Shown: piece by piece, positions 46,821 to 55,330 of the stretch
How positions within the stretch are numbered: the first letter of the stretch is position 1
How the letters are laid out: the number at the start of each line of letters is the position of its first letter
Source of the DNA: Cyclobacteriaceae bacterium YHN15
GTDB lineage: Bacteria > Bacteroidota > Bacteroidia > Cytophagales > Cyclobacteriaceae
Direction: 5' to 3'
DNA: 64,000 bases
Assembly (NCBI GenBank): GCA_003797895.1
Contig: RKQB01000003.1
Location: 62,001-126,000, forward strand
The notes under the pieces: model-generated
What the model was told of the DNA's origin: nothing
Databases searched by the model: none
Seen by the model: only the letters and a program-made list of their open reading frames with translations
Position numbers and translations under genes: made by a program

Positions 46821-48125
46821 TTATATCACTTTTCTCTTTTTCAAGAACTTGATCAAGAAATAAACTACCGTCAATATCACAATCATGGTCAGCATTCCCT
46901 TTATCTCAAATCCTGTCAAATTGGACAAGAAAAAAAGGATAATCCCTGCCGAAAGGATTGGAACAGTGTAACCAAAAGGGATTTTGAAGCCCCCATTATC
47001 CAAGTCCTTCTTTCTGCGAAGACCTATCACCGAGAGCGAAACGCCAAAATAAACCAGCAACACACTTGACGCGGCGATTACGGCCAATTGCCTAAAGCCT
47101 CCTATGGTGGCAAGGGTAAAGCCCAGTCCGCTGTACAGCAAAATCGCCAAATAAGGAGTTTTGAATTTGTGGTGGATAGAAGCCAACCTACTGAAGGGAA
47201 TCACCCCATCCCGGGAAAGTCTAAATATGACTCTTGGATTATTCAGGATCTGCCCACTGACCATTCCAAACATGGATATTCCTGTTCCGAAAAATAGCAG
47301 GGTATATCCTACGGGTCCAAAAACAATTTTAGCGGCTTCTGCCAAAGGTGCTTCTTTTAGATTTGGAAGGTCATTGCCCAAAACTCCCTGAGAAACCAAT
47401 TGGATAAGCATGTAGAGCAATAGCACTCCCGAAATCCCTATAAAAATCGCGCGGGGTACAGTCTTTTGTGGGTTTTTGATTTCCCCTCCAATCGACAAGC
47501 CCGCATCCCCACCCATAAAAGCAAAAAACAAGATCAGGGAAGCCTCTCCCAATTTTTGGATGGTCGGTTCAGATTCCCAAGATAAATTGACCCATTGCAC
47601 ATCTTTCCAACCAAAGCTAATAAGCAGCAATAGTGGAATCAATTTGGCGACGGTTGTGATTTTGACCAGTCCAATTCCTTGTTTGACACCAATGACATTG
47701 AGGACGGCCAAGCCTGAAAATAAAAGAAAGAGGGTAAATATTCTAAGAGGCGGAGTCTTGAAAATCGGGAAAAGCAATGCCATAATCTCCACTAGGGCAT
47801 TGGAAACTGCCGCATCTGCAAAAATACTTCCCATCAAAGAGAATATTGAAACCAAAAATCCCGGATAAGCCCCAAAGGCAGTCTCCACATAAGCGTATCC
47901 TCCACCGGAATGGGTCACCTTGCTCCCCACCTCTGCAAAACAAAGCATGACCAAACCGATCAGCAATCCACAAAACAGGTAAGCCAAGACCCCGGAAGCC
48001 CCCATGGTTTCGGCGATGATGGCCGGCAATACAAATATGCCTGCGCCGATCATGATATTGACAATATTGGCCGAAAGTCCCCATACGCCAACTTCTCTTT
48101 TTAATCCTTCTTGGGTGGTTTGCAT
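46821..48125 (-). CDS. APC-family amino-acid permease (paralogue)
   Basis: The 434-residue protein has helix 1 with IMIGAGIFVLPAI and the helix 6 motif FFAFMGGDAGLSIGGEIKNP. The start LKREVGVWGLSANIV resembles the paralogue's LKREVGILG. About 78 nt separate it from the sulfatase downstream. The two permeases differ in many positions, so they may carry different substrates. A repeated leader lies upstream of its start at 48225-48355. Confidence 0.88.
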   Translation of the reverse strand: MQTTQEGLKREVGVWGLSANIVNIMIGAGIFVLPAIIAETMGASGVLAYLFCGLLIGLVMLCFAEVGSKVTHSGGGYAYVETAFGAYPGFLVSIFSLMGSIFADAAVSNALVEIMALLFPIFKTPPLRIFTLFLLFSGLAVLNVIGVKQGIGLVKITTVAKLIPLLLLISFGWKDVQWVNLSWESEPTIQKLGEASLILFFAFMGGDAGLSIGGEIKNPQKTVPRAIFIGISGVLLLYMLIQLVSQGVLGNDLPNLKEAPLAEAAKIVFGPVGYTLLFFGTGISMFGMVSGQILNNPRVIFRLSRDGVIPFSRLASIHHKFKTPYLAILLYSGLGFTLATIGGFRQLAVIAASSVLLVYFGVSLSVIGLRRKKDLDNGGFKIPFGYTVPILSAGIILFFLSNLTGFEIKGMLTMIVILTVVYFLIKFLKKRKVI

Positions 48126-48224
48126 AGGGGGTTTGAAAAATAGGAATGGATGGATTTTTTTATCATGTTCAAGATAAATGGGAATTTAAGCTGTTTGAGT
48201 GCCTGTGCTAGGAGTTACAATTGA

Positions 48225-48355
48225 AATGTTTGATGAATGCATTTGGGATTAAGATAAAAAAATCAATGGTTCGAGAACGTCGAGTTAGGACGAAGCGCAG
48301 GATTTTCTTCCCCAATGAGGGGTTTTATTTCCCGAAGGAGGGTTTGGGATGAGAA
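48225..48355. repeat. Shared upstream leader, copy 1
   Basis: Contains GAATGCATTTGGG, ATAAAAAAATCAATGGTTCG, TTAGGACGAAGCGCAGG and CTTCCCCAATGAGG. The same string of blocks recurs at 51280-51375 and 55087-55200. It lies 100 to 230 nt upstream of the permease start, in antisense orientation as written. Confidence 0.75.
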
Positions 48356-48424
48356 GGGAATTCAGCTTGATCCTGAATATTTCTTGTGATTGTGTTTTGA
48401 ACAGACAGTTTTTTTTAAATTCAA

Positions 48425-48995
48425 CCACGTTGTGGTTGGGAAAATCGGGGAATGGTATCAATATCTACCCCACATTGGCATGTGGGGCTAATAAAATTGA
48501 TTCCCCTTGGGAATCATCGATTGATAGACTGAAATGGTTAAAACAGATATTGAAATTTCCTTTGTTATCTATAAATCACAAAGTGATTGAATCTGATTAG
48601 CCGCACATGAAATGTGTGGATAATAGATTCTATATTCAATTTAACCTTTCAACTCTGGAGGAGTTGAATTCGATTAGCCGCAAATGAAATGCATGGTTCC
48701 AAAATTGACCTTCCTTTTTTATTCTATCAATCACAAAGTGATTGAACCTGATTAGCCGCACATGAAATGTGTGGATAATAGATTCCATATTCCATTTACC
48801 CTTCTAACTCTGGAGAGCCTGTCCCGAAAATCGGGAAGTTGAATTCGATTAACCGCACATGAAATGTGTGGATCCAAGATTGACGTGCCAATTTTATCAA
48901 TCAACTACAAAGTAGTTGAATCTGATTAGCCACACATCGCGATGTGTGGTTGAAATTACCATATCCAACTATCCATTCAACTCTGGGGGAGTTGA
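48425..48995. repeat. REP-like palindrome array without transposase
   Basis: The gap 48126-49174 has no gene. The array has a CAACCACGTTGTGGTTG hairpin, a CCCCACATTGGCATGTGGGG hairpin followed by GCTAAT, GATTCCCCTTGGGAATC, then repeated units made of CAATCACAAAGTGATTG or CAACTACAAAGTAGTTG, a GAATCTGATTAGCC linker, and a CACAT/ATGTG hairpin (48601, 48755, 48854, 48930). Between these are TTCAACTC/GAGTTGAA stems. The 50 nt before it match the RAYT gene's 3' end. Confidence 0.85.
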
Positions 48996-49051
48996 ATTTG
49001 AATGGCTTATCCTTATAAATTATCATCTTTATGAATGTCAGTTTTGGAAAT

Positions 49052-49087
49052 AAAAAAACTGGCAAGGATTTAACCCCTACCAGTTTC
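49052..49087 (-). terminator. Rho-independent terminator after the DUF1566-like gene
   Basis: On the minus strand: GAAACTGGTAGGGG, a short loop region, CCTTGCCAGTTT, then a run of T. It lies about 90 nt beyond the stop at 49175. Confidence 0.75.
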
Positions 49088-49174
49088 TGAAAATGCGACC
49101 GCTTAATCGACTTCAATTAGCAAAAGTCACGGTAAATATAAATTAATAATCACTTTCAAACTCAGTGCAGGTGG

Positions 49175-49663
49175 TTAAAAAGACCTAACAGCACGAACAC
49201 CGAAGGCGTTGAGCTTATTGACGCTGGCCTGAGTGCCAATGAGAGAGGACTGGGCCCACGCATCGTCGAAACTGAACTCTGAAGAACTCCAATAGGTGCT
49301 ATTAGCTAAACCGCCAATTACCACTCTATTCAGATAAAGTTTGTTCAACTCATCTTTGCATGGTAAATACCAATCATTATATGTTGTTGCACCTACGATA
49401 ACAGAATAGGCAGCGCAAATAGAGGCGGAATAACTTCCAGCACCTTGATTTGCTACTATGGCTGTTGTATTTGCCTGCCCTGTACCCAAAGCTGTGCCTG
49501 TTGGCCCTGTTGTTGAATAACTTCCGTTCCACCATGCTATACCTGTACTTTGGTCGACTGGAGCAGCTATTATGCCGTGGGTTACTTTGGTATCATAGCC
49601 CTCGTCACCCTGCTGTAAGATATAGGCAATTATTCCACCCTGGTATGCTTCACCTATTTCCAA
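49175..49663 (-). CDS. DUF1566 (Lcl-type) domain protein lacking a signal peptide, possibly N-truncated
   Basis: The 162-residue protein consists only of an extracellular Lcl/DUF1566-type domain: GEAYQGGIIAYILQQGDEGY, then HGIIAAPVDQSTGIAWWNGS, then DWYLPCKDELNKLYLNRV and TYWSSSEF, ending in FGVRAVRSF. In Bacteroidota this domain normally sits at the C-terminus of longer secreted proteins with a signal peptide. Here the frame starts at an internal Met with no signal, 3 nt after the stop of the lipoprotein gene. Either it is exported by another route or it has been cut from its own N-terminus. Confidence 0.7.
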   Translation of the reverse strand: MEIGEAYQGGIIAYILQQGDEGYDTKVTHGIIAAPVDQSTGIAWWNGSYSTTGPTGTALGTGQANTTAIVANQGAGSYSASICAAYSVIVGATTYNDWYLPCKDELNKLYLNRVVIGGLANSTYWSSSEFSFDDAWAQSSLIGTQASVNKLNAFGVRAVRSF

Positions 49664-49666
49664 TGA

Positions 49667-51211
49667 TTATCTTATAAGGCATCCCTTTTCGTTTTCTCCC
49701 TCGAGTACGTTCTTGAAGGACTCGAAGTCACCCGAAGCGTAGGCCGCCTGTACGCCGGCGATGATCTCAGCCACCGTGAGGTCGTAGCTCACTTCGGTTC
49801 TGGTGGCGTTCAGAATGGCGGCCACCGAGTGACGGGCCAGTGCGTTGGCGCCACCACCGTTGGCCGTAACGTTCTCCAGCAATGTGCCAAAGCGGTCGAC
49901 CCCGAAGACATCAGCATACAGATCACTCGGGTCGTATCCGGTCCAAAACTGGGTGTTCTGGCTCCAGAAATCAGGAGAGAAGCATTCAGATGGAGGCAAA
50001 TAGCAATTGATGGTCACTTCGGCTGAGGCCTCCAAGTCGGTGTTGTCCCCATCGAGGTATGCGATGTTCGTAAAAGTCTCCATGTAAACCCCGTCGGTGT
50101 ACAGACTCTGGTCTGTTGGACAGGTGAATGTCTCCGTAAAGATTTCAACGGTGGTAGTCGAAATCAGCTCGGAGTACGCGACCCGCGGATCGCTCAACGT
50201 GACAGCTTCGTCGCCGATGAGATTCTCGGTGAAAGTTACGTCAGCGGTTGCGCTAGCGTTGGTCAAGCCCGAACCTACATCAAATGTCACGGTGGCTGTG
50301 TTCAAGGTCGCGCTGCCATCCGCCGGAGCGGCGGAGTAGACGCAGGTCACGGAGCCACCGGCGAGCGCAGTACCTGTGTTGTCATTGGTCCCCGGGCATG
50401 TGATGACAGCAGTGGTTCCGTCATTTAGCACATCGGCAAGGGTGAAGGGCACGTCAAAGCTATTTGGGTTCGTAACCGTGATGGTTCCTGAGACTGAGTA
50501 GTTCCCCAAGTCTTCAAACTTGGTGGCCGTCACCGTCCAGTTAGTCAAAAATTCGTCTCCGGGGGCGCCCAAGTGGCTTAGCGGGTTCACGGTCTTGGTG
50601 AGTTGCCAGTTGACCGTCCGGTCGAAGGTGCCTGCCGCGGTCTTCTCCACCAAAAGGGGAGGTGCAATCTCAGAACAAACAGGTATTAAGGCATAGCTTT
50701 CGCTAAATGTGATTGGCGTGCCTAATCCCTCCTGAACCACACTAAAGGTAACTTCGTCGCATCCGACCCAGCCGTCAGCAAGCGGCACCGTATGGCTGAC
50801 TGTGCTGCCTGATTCTACCTCTTTGTATTCGACTTCATCGCCATCAATATCAATTACAATTGTGGCCTTTGCATTTGGAGGTCCGGCAGTGATGTCATAG
50901 GTCACTTCCACCACAAAATCTGTTTCGGTGTTGTAAGCGGAGTAGCTTACCGATTTTGTGTTTCTGCCCGACCTGATCGAAGCCATGTCGGAAACAGGAT
51001 AGAAATCAGTACTTCCTGGTTCAATACAATCATCATCACATGATCCGGCAGGTGCTAAGCGCATGTTTGTGTTTAACATATCTTTGCCATTACCTTCACT
51101 TAGGTGGTCTTCAGCGGTGATTTCCTGGTCGGGCATCAGGTCATTCATGCTTTCCATTCCACAGGACGCCAGGAATAAAATGGCGAGAAATGGTACTAGG
51201 AGCTTTTTCAT
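49667..51211 (-). CDS. Surface lipoprotein with repeated beta-domain and C-terminal aromatic domain; mosaic base composition
   Basis: The 514-residue protein has a lipobox (AILFLASCGMES). Residues 80-180 form a beta domain, 195-330 a DUF11-like region (VSGTITVTNPNSFDVPF, then a Cys-containing TCPGTNDNTG), and the last 110 residues start with SPDFWSQNTQFWTGYDPSDL, followed by ALARHSVAAILNATRTEVSY, a domain seen in secreted proteins of several phyla. The part coding for the C-terminal half is visibly richer in G+C: I counted 80 G+C of 120 at 49741-49860, against 26 of 60 at 51001-51060. This suggests transfer of that domain. Its exact role is unknown. Confidence 0.7.
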   Translation of the reverse strand: MKKLLVPFLAILFLASCGMESMNDLMPDQEITAEDHLSEGNGKDMLNTNMRLAPAGSCDDDCIEPGSTDFYPVSDMASIRSGRNTKSVSYSAYNTETDFVVEVTYDITAGPPNAKATIVIDIDGDEVEYKEVESGSTVSHTVPLADGWVGCDEVTFSVVQEGLGTPITFSESYALIPVCSEIAPPLLVEKTAAGTFDRTVNWQLTKTVNPLSHLGAPGDEFLTNWTVTATKFEDLGNYSVSGTITVTNPNSFDVPFTLADVLNDGTTAVITCPGTNDNTGTALAGGSVTCVYSAAPADGSATLNTATVTFDVGSGLTNASATADVTFTENLIGDEAVTLSDPRVAYSELISTTTVEIFTETFTCPTDQSLYTDGVYMETFTNIAYLDGDNTDLEASAEVTINCYLPPSECFSPDFWSQNTQFWTGYDPSDLYADVFGVDRFGTLLENVTANGGGANALARHSVAAILNATRTEVSYDLTVAEIIAGVQAAYASGDFESFKNVLEGENEKGCLIR

Positions 51212-51279
51212 TGGTTTTTATTTAAGGGTTAACAATCGAATTGAATATCCGATTGGACTGGTTATTCATTTATTAAATT

Positions 51280-51375
51280 AAAAAAATACCATGGTTCGAG
51301 AAGGATGAGTTAGGACGAAGCGCAGGGTTTTCTTCCCCAATGAGGCGTTTTATTTCCTGAAGGAGGGTTGAGGAG
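51280..51375. repeat. Shared upstream leader, copy 2
   Basis: AATTAAAAAAATACCATGG, GTTCGAGAAGGATGAGTTAGG, CGAAGCGCAGGG and CTTCCCCAATGAGG. It lies about 70 to 165 nt upstream of the lipoprotein start at 51211. Confidence 0.75.
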
Positions 51376-51446
51376 AAGAAGGGGATTCAATTTGATCCTG
51401 AATATTTGTTGTGATTGTGTTTTGGTCAATCAGGTTTTTTCAAATT

Positions 51447-51797
51447 CAACCACGTTGTGGTTGAGAAAACCAGGTATGCATATCCATTCTCAACCCCACA
51501 TTGGCATGTGGGGCTAATCGAATTGATTCCCCTTGGGAATCGTAATAGAAGAGATTGTCACTCTGAACTATAAAGATTTAAATCAAAGTTTCCTTTTTAT
51601 CTATCAATCACAAAATGCCTGACTGACAGAAGGCAAGTTTGAATTTTATTAGCCAAATACAAAATGTATAAATGCAAAATTGAAGTTTCCTTTTTATCCA
51701 TCAATCACAAAGTGATTGAATCTGATTAGCCACACATCATGATGTGTGGTTGGAATAACCATATCCAATTATCCTTTTAACCCTAAAGGGGTTAAAT
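51447..51797. repeat. REP-like palindrome array upstream of the RAYT gene
   Basis: Modules in order: CAACCACGTTGTGGTTG (51447), CCCCACATTGGCATGTGGGG (51494-51513) with GCTAATCG, GATTCCCCTTGGGAATC (51535-51551), CAATCACAAAGTGATTG (51702-51718), GATTAGCC and CCACACATCATGATGTGTGG (51730-51749), and a TTTAACCCC-like stem near 51776-51797. The 688-nt gap 51212-51899 holds no other gene. Confidence 0.88.
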
Positions 51798-51899
51798 TTG
51801 AAAGACCGTAACCAACTTATCCGTTTATTTTTACCGACATCTGAATATCAATATTTAAATTCACTCAGGAATGATTTTTCAACATAAAAACTTTTTCAC

Positions 51900-52346
51900 A
51901 TGAGCACCTACACACAACTCCTTTATCACATCGTATTTTCAACATACCAACGGACACCATCTCTCTCTGAAAATGGACGGCCTGAATTGTTTGCTTTTAT
52001 CTTTGGCCTTCTCAAAAACAAAAACTGTCACCTGTACCGGATCAATGGGGTGGAAGACCATCTTCATATTTTCACACATATACACCCGACCATTCCGGTT
52101 TCTTCATTGATCAAGGATATCAAACTGGCCAGTTCGGATATGATAAAGAGGAACAGATTATTTGATCATTTTGAAGGCTGGCAAAAAGGATATGGCGCAT
52201 TCTCTGTCAATTATTCTTCCAAAGACAATCTGATCAATTACATCAAAATCCAACAGGAACATCATAAAACAGTTGATTTTTTGAACGAATACAAAAAGAT
52301 TTTGGAAGAAAATGGGATCAGGTTTGATGAGAAATATTTGTTGTGA
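51900..52346 (+). CDS. REP-associated tyrosine transposase (RAYT, IS200/IS605 Y1 family)
   Basis: The 148-residue protein starts MSTYTQLLYHIVFSTYQRTP, a typical Y1 start. VEDHLHIFTHIHP contains the HUH pair, and a catalytic Tyr is expected in GYGAFSVNYSSKDNLINYIK. The sequence is only distantly like the RAYT at 26147-26608, and its flanking palindromes are a different family, so each enzyme seems to have its own repeats. It is intact. The last codons plus about 60 nt recur at 48.38 and 51.40 kb. Confidence 0.9.
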   Translation: MSTYTQLLYHIVFSTYQRTPSLSENGRPELFAFIFGLLKNKNCHLYRINGVEDHLHIFTHIHPTIPVSSLIKDIKLASSDMIKRNRLFDHFEGWQKGYGAFSVNYSSKDNLINYIKIQQEHHKTVDFLNEYKKILEENGIRFDEKYLL

Positions 52347-52357
52347 TTGTGTTTTGA

Positions 52358-52730
52358 ACAGACAGTTTTTTTCAAATTCAACCACGTTGTGGTTGGGAAA
52401 ACTAGGTGGGAATGTCCGTTTTCAACCCCACATTGGCATGTGGGGCTAATCGAATTGATTCCCCGCCACGGCGGGCAAGCTCCTTGGGAATCAAAATGAA
52501 CCAATCAATTGCAAAGTGTACTCTGTATTTCCCCGTCACGTCGGCAAACTATTAAGGAATCAATCATTTGATCAGAATTGAAAAAATGATTGCCATCATG
52601 TAAATCCTGAATTAACCCTAGAAAATCCTTCAATCACAAAGTGATTGAATCTGATTAGCCACACATCGCTATGTGTGGATTACAAATTCCATTATCCATT
52701 TACCCTTTCAACCCTGATAGGGGTTGAATT
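52358..52730. repeat. REP-like palindrome array downstream of the RAYT gene
   Basis: CAACCACGTTGTGGTTG (52379), CCCCACATTGGCATGTGGGG (52426), then a GATTCCCC/TTGGGAATC stem whose loop has been split by GCCACGGCGGGC, later CAATCACAAAGTGATTG (52631-52647), GATTAGCC, CCACACATCGCTATGTGTGG (52659-52678) and TTCAACCC/GGGTTGAA (52708-52729). The 506-nt gap has no other gene. Confidence 0.87.
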
Positions 52731-52853
52731 TCAAAGATCTCTTCCCCAAATATGGTTTTTGCCAAAATATATCCTTTAATCTCGGCTTCTTGGGCTGGAA
52801 GTATGGGGATGAGCCAATCAAAAATCAACACCAAAGCCTCACATCTATATCTA

Positions 52854-54872
52854 TCACTTCATATATTTCTCAAACCAGGTCAAAATGCGCGGGGAAACAT
52901 CCATCAGGAATTTGGGTTCAGTAGGTCCATGCGGCGTGCGGGGATACATGATCATTTCTGTGTCCACTCCTTTTCTCTTCAAAGAATTATAAAACTCCTG
53001 ACCCTGAGCGAGGGGCACGCGCAAATCATTGGCACCGTGAATTACCTGAGTGGGAGTGACCACATTTTTCATGTAGTAGATGGCAGAATGTTTTTCGTAT
53101 TCCTCGTAATCCTCCCAATATTCTTTTCCACCTGCATGCACCACAATGTAGTCAGGGATATCGGTGGTGGTAACCATGGAGATCAGATTGGGTAAGCCGG
53201 CGCCCATGCTGGCTGCGTTGAACCGATCGGTTTGGGTCACGATCCAACTGGTCATATAGCCTCCATAACTCCAGCCCATGACAAACTGATTATTGCTGTC
53301 GGCAATTCCCATATCCAAGACATGATCTACGCCTGTCATTAGATCCTCATAATCCCCAAAACCCCAATCGCGTACATTGGCATAACGGAAATCTTTTCCA
53401 TAGCCTGTGCTGCCCCGTGGATTGGGACGTAGCACGATAAATCCATGCTGCGCAAAAAACTGGGTCATGTAAATAGAAGGCGCACCGGTATAGGTTTGCG
53501 AGAATACTCCTGCCGGTCCTCCATGAATCTGTAGGATAATCGGATATTTTTTGCCCGGTTGATAATCGACAGGATAGGTGAGAATACCTTCAATGACCAG
53601 GCCATCCTTTGATTTCCATGAAATCACCTCGGTTTTTCCAAGGGTAGGTGCATCAAAATTGGCATTGATACTGCTGATTTTCTTTGCGTTTTCACCCCGG
53701 ATTCCTGCGGTAAACACCTCTTTGGGGGTATTCACATCTTCAAAGGTGAAGCTGATCCGATTTCCGGATTTACTCACCGAAAACGCGCCTGCCGAACCAT
53801 TCGTCGAAGTGAGGATAGGCAATTCAGATTCTGAATAGGCCAAGTAATCTCCCTTTGGCAATTGCAGATCACTGCTCGAAGGCAGGGCTATCAAAGCCTG
53901 AGAGGTTTTGTAATTTTCAGCAATAAAAAGATGGGTTCCGTCTTCAGACCAAGCGACGATGTTTGCACTGCGATCCGGTGTTTTCTGAAGTTCGATCACT
54001 TCGCCACCGCTCGCTGCTACTTTATAAATATCTGTAAGCCCCACTCTTTCCGGTCTTCCACCTGAAGACTGAAAGGCTATCCATTTGCCATCCGGTGAGT
54101 ACCGAGGGCCTGTATCCACTCCGGGCCTTTTTACAATAGTTGTTACTTTTCCGCTGTCTGCCGGAATGATCGCAATATCGGATTCCAATCCTCCATCATT
54201 GATGGTGGGATTAGGTGCAAAAGAAAATGCAATCGTACTGCCATCCGGTGACCAATCGAAACCATTCACATGGTAGGTTCCTTCGGTCAATTGTTTTGTT
54301 TTACGGGTACCGTCTTTTGCCACCTCAAGCGAGATGGTATAGATATGATCGTATTTATAGTCTTTGTCTACCAATATTACATCGGTCTTTTCCTTTTTTC
54401 TCTTTTCCTCTTCTTCGGTTTCAGGATCTTTCATCAGGTAGGCGATACGCTTACCATCGGGAGACCATTTAAATGAACTGACGCCTGATTTTGTGAAGCT
54501 GATCTGTTCTGCTTCTCCACCCATAAGACGTAAGACAAAAATCTGATTTTTATTATCAACACGGTTGGAAAGGAATGCAATCTGTTTTCCATCGGGGGAG
54601 AACTGTGGAGCAGTGGAAGATTTTTCACCACGGGTATACTGCACATCCATAGTTCCGTCAGTGGCAGCCACCCAAAGTTGACTGTTGTATTCTGATTTTT
54701 CCCCTACCATTACAGGAACATTCACGACATAGGCGATAAATTTTCCATCGGGTGAAATGTTTGTGGCAGTAATGTTTTTATACTGCATGATTTTCTCTGC
54801 TGTCCAGGTGTTTTGGCCAAAAGAACTTAAAGAAAAGACCAGAAATAAGGATAGGAAGATGGTTTTTGTCAT
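52854..54872 (-). CDS. S9-family prolyl-oligopeptidase-like peptidase, secreted
   Basis: The start at 54872 gives MTKTIFLSLFLVFSLSSFGQ, a signal peptide; a start at 54881 would add three residues. PD40 repeats occupy the first half (ISPDGKFIAYVVN, FSPDGKQIAFLSN, WSPDGKRIAYL). Catalytic residues are Ser535 in GWSYGGYM, Asp616 in GANDLRVP and His648 in TPHGPT. It is a paralogue of the peptidase at 41601-43634. It is a single gene, and the leader repeat lies 215 to 330 nt upstream. Confidence 0.92.
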   Translation of the reverse strand: MTKTIFLSLFLVFSLSSFGQNTWTAEKIMQYKNITATNISPDGKFIAYVVNVPVMVGEKSEYNSQLWVAATDGTMDVQYTRGEKSSTAPQFSPDGKQIAFLSNRVDNKNQIFVLRLMGGEAEQISFTKSGVSSFKWSPDGKRIAYLMKDPETEEEEKRKKEKTDVILVDKDYKYDHIYTISLEVAKDGTRKTKQLTEGTYHVNGFDWSPDGSTIAFSFAPNPTINDGGLESDIAIIPADSGKVTTIVKRPGVDTGPRYSPDGKWIAFQSSGGRPERVGLTDIYKVAASGGEVIELQKTPDRSANIVAWSEDGTHLFIAENYKTSQALIALPSSSDLQLPKGDYLAYSESELPILTSTNGSAGAFSVSKSGNRISFTFEDVNTPKEVFTAGIRGENAKKISSINANFDAPTLGKTEVISWKSKDGLVIEGILTYPVDYQPGKKYPIILQIHGGPAGVFSQTYTGAPSIYMTQFFAQHGFIVLRPNPRGSTGYGKDFRYANVRDWGFGDYEDLMTGVDHVLDMGIADSNNQFVMGWSYGGYMTSWIVTQTDRFNAASMGAGLPNLISMVTTTDIPDYIVVHAGGKEYWEDYEEYEKHSAIYYMKNVVTPTQVIHGANDLRVPLAQGQEFYNSLKRKGVDTEMIMYPRTPHGPTEPKFLMDVSPRILTWFEKYMK

Positions 54873-55086
54873 ATTCAGCATGTTATGATCAGTAATATAA
54901 GTGAAAATGTCCGGGTCTCAAAAGCCCTGGTTTTGGGAATATTTGCCTATGGATTTTCAAATGAAAATAATGTAGAATACAATGGCATGAAGCGCGTAAA
55001 AAACTGACCCGATAATATAGGGACTTGACGTTTGCTTTTTGGGCCTGTCCCGCATAATTAAAGTCATTTTGATTCCCAATTCAGAT

Positions 55087-55200
55087 GAAGTGTTTGGTAA
55101 ATGCATTTGGGTATGAGATAAAAAAATCAATGTTCATGAACCCTGATTTAGGACGAAAGGCATGGATTTCTTCCCCAATGAATAGGATTTCTTTCCGAAC
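55087..55200. repeat. Shared upstream leader, copy 3 (divergent)
   Basis: AAATGCATTTGGG, GATAAAAAAATCAATG, TTTAGGACGAAAGGCATGG and CTTCCCCAATGAATAGG. The 449-nt gap 54882-55330 also holds an AT-rich region before the hybrid kinase; no gene is seen. Confidence 0.65.
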
Positions 55201-55330
55201 GGGAATTGTCTACCCTTAGAAGTTCGAAGCAGGAAATATTCATTCATCAACATTTTAAAATTGTTAAAATTTGACTTAGGAATTTAAATTAATTTTACTT
55301 AGGTTGGTGATTATAAGCCCTTTAGAACTA

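Noticed and set aside
26147..52346. Full insertion sequences with TnpB
   Set aside because: Both transposases are single small Y1 genes without TnpB or typical IS ends; flanking hairpins fit RAYT/REP better.
48425..52730. CRISPR array
   Set aside because: Repeats are palindromic, vary in sequence and spacing, and there are no unique spacers of constant length or cas genes.
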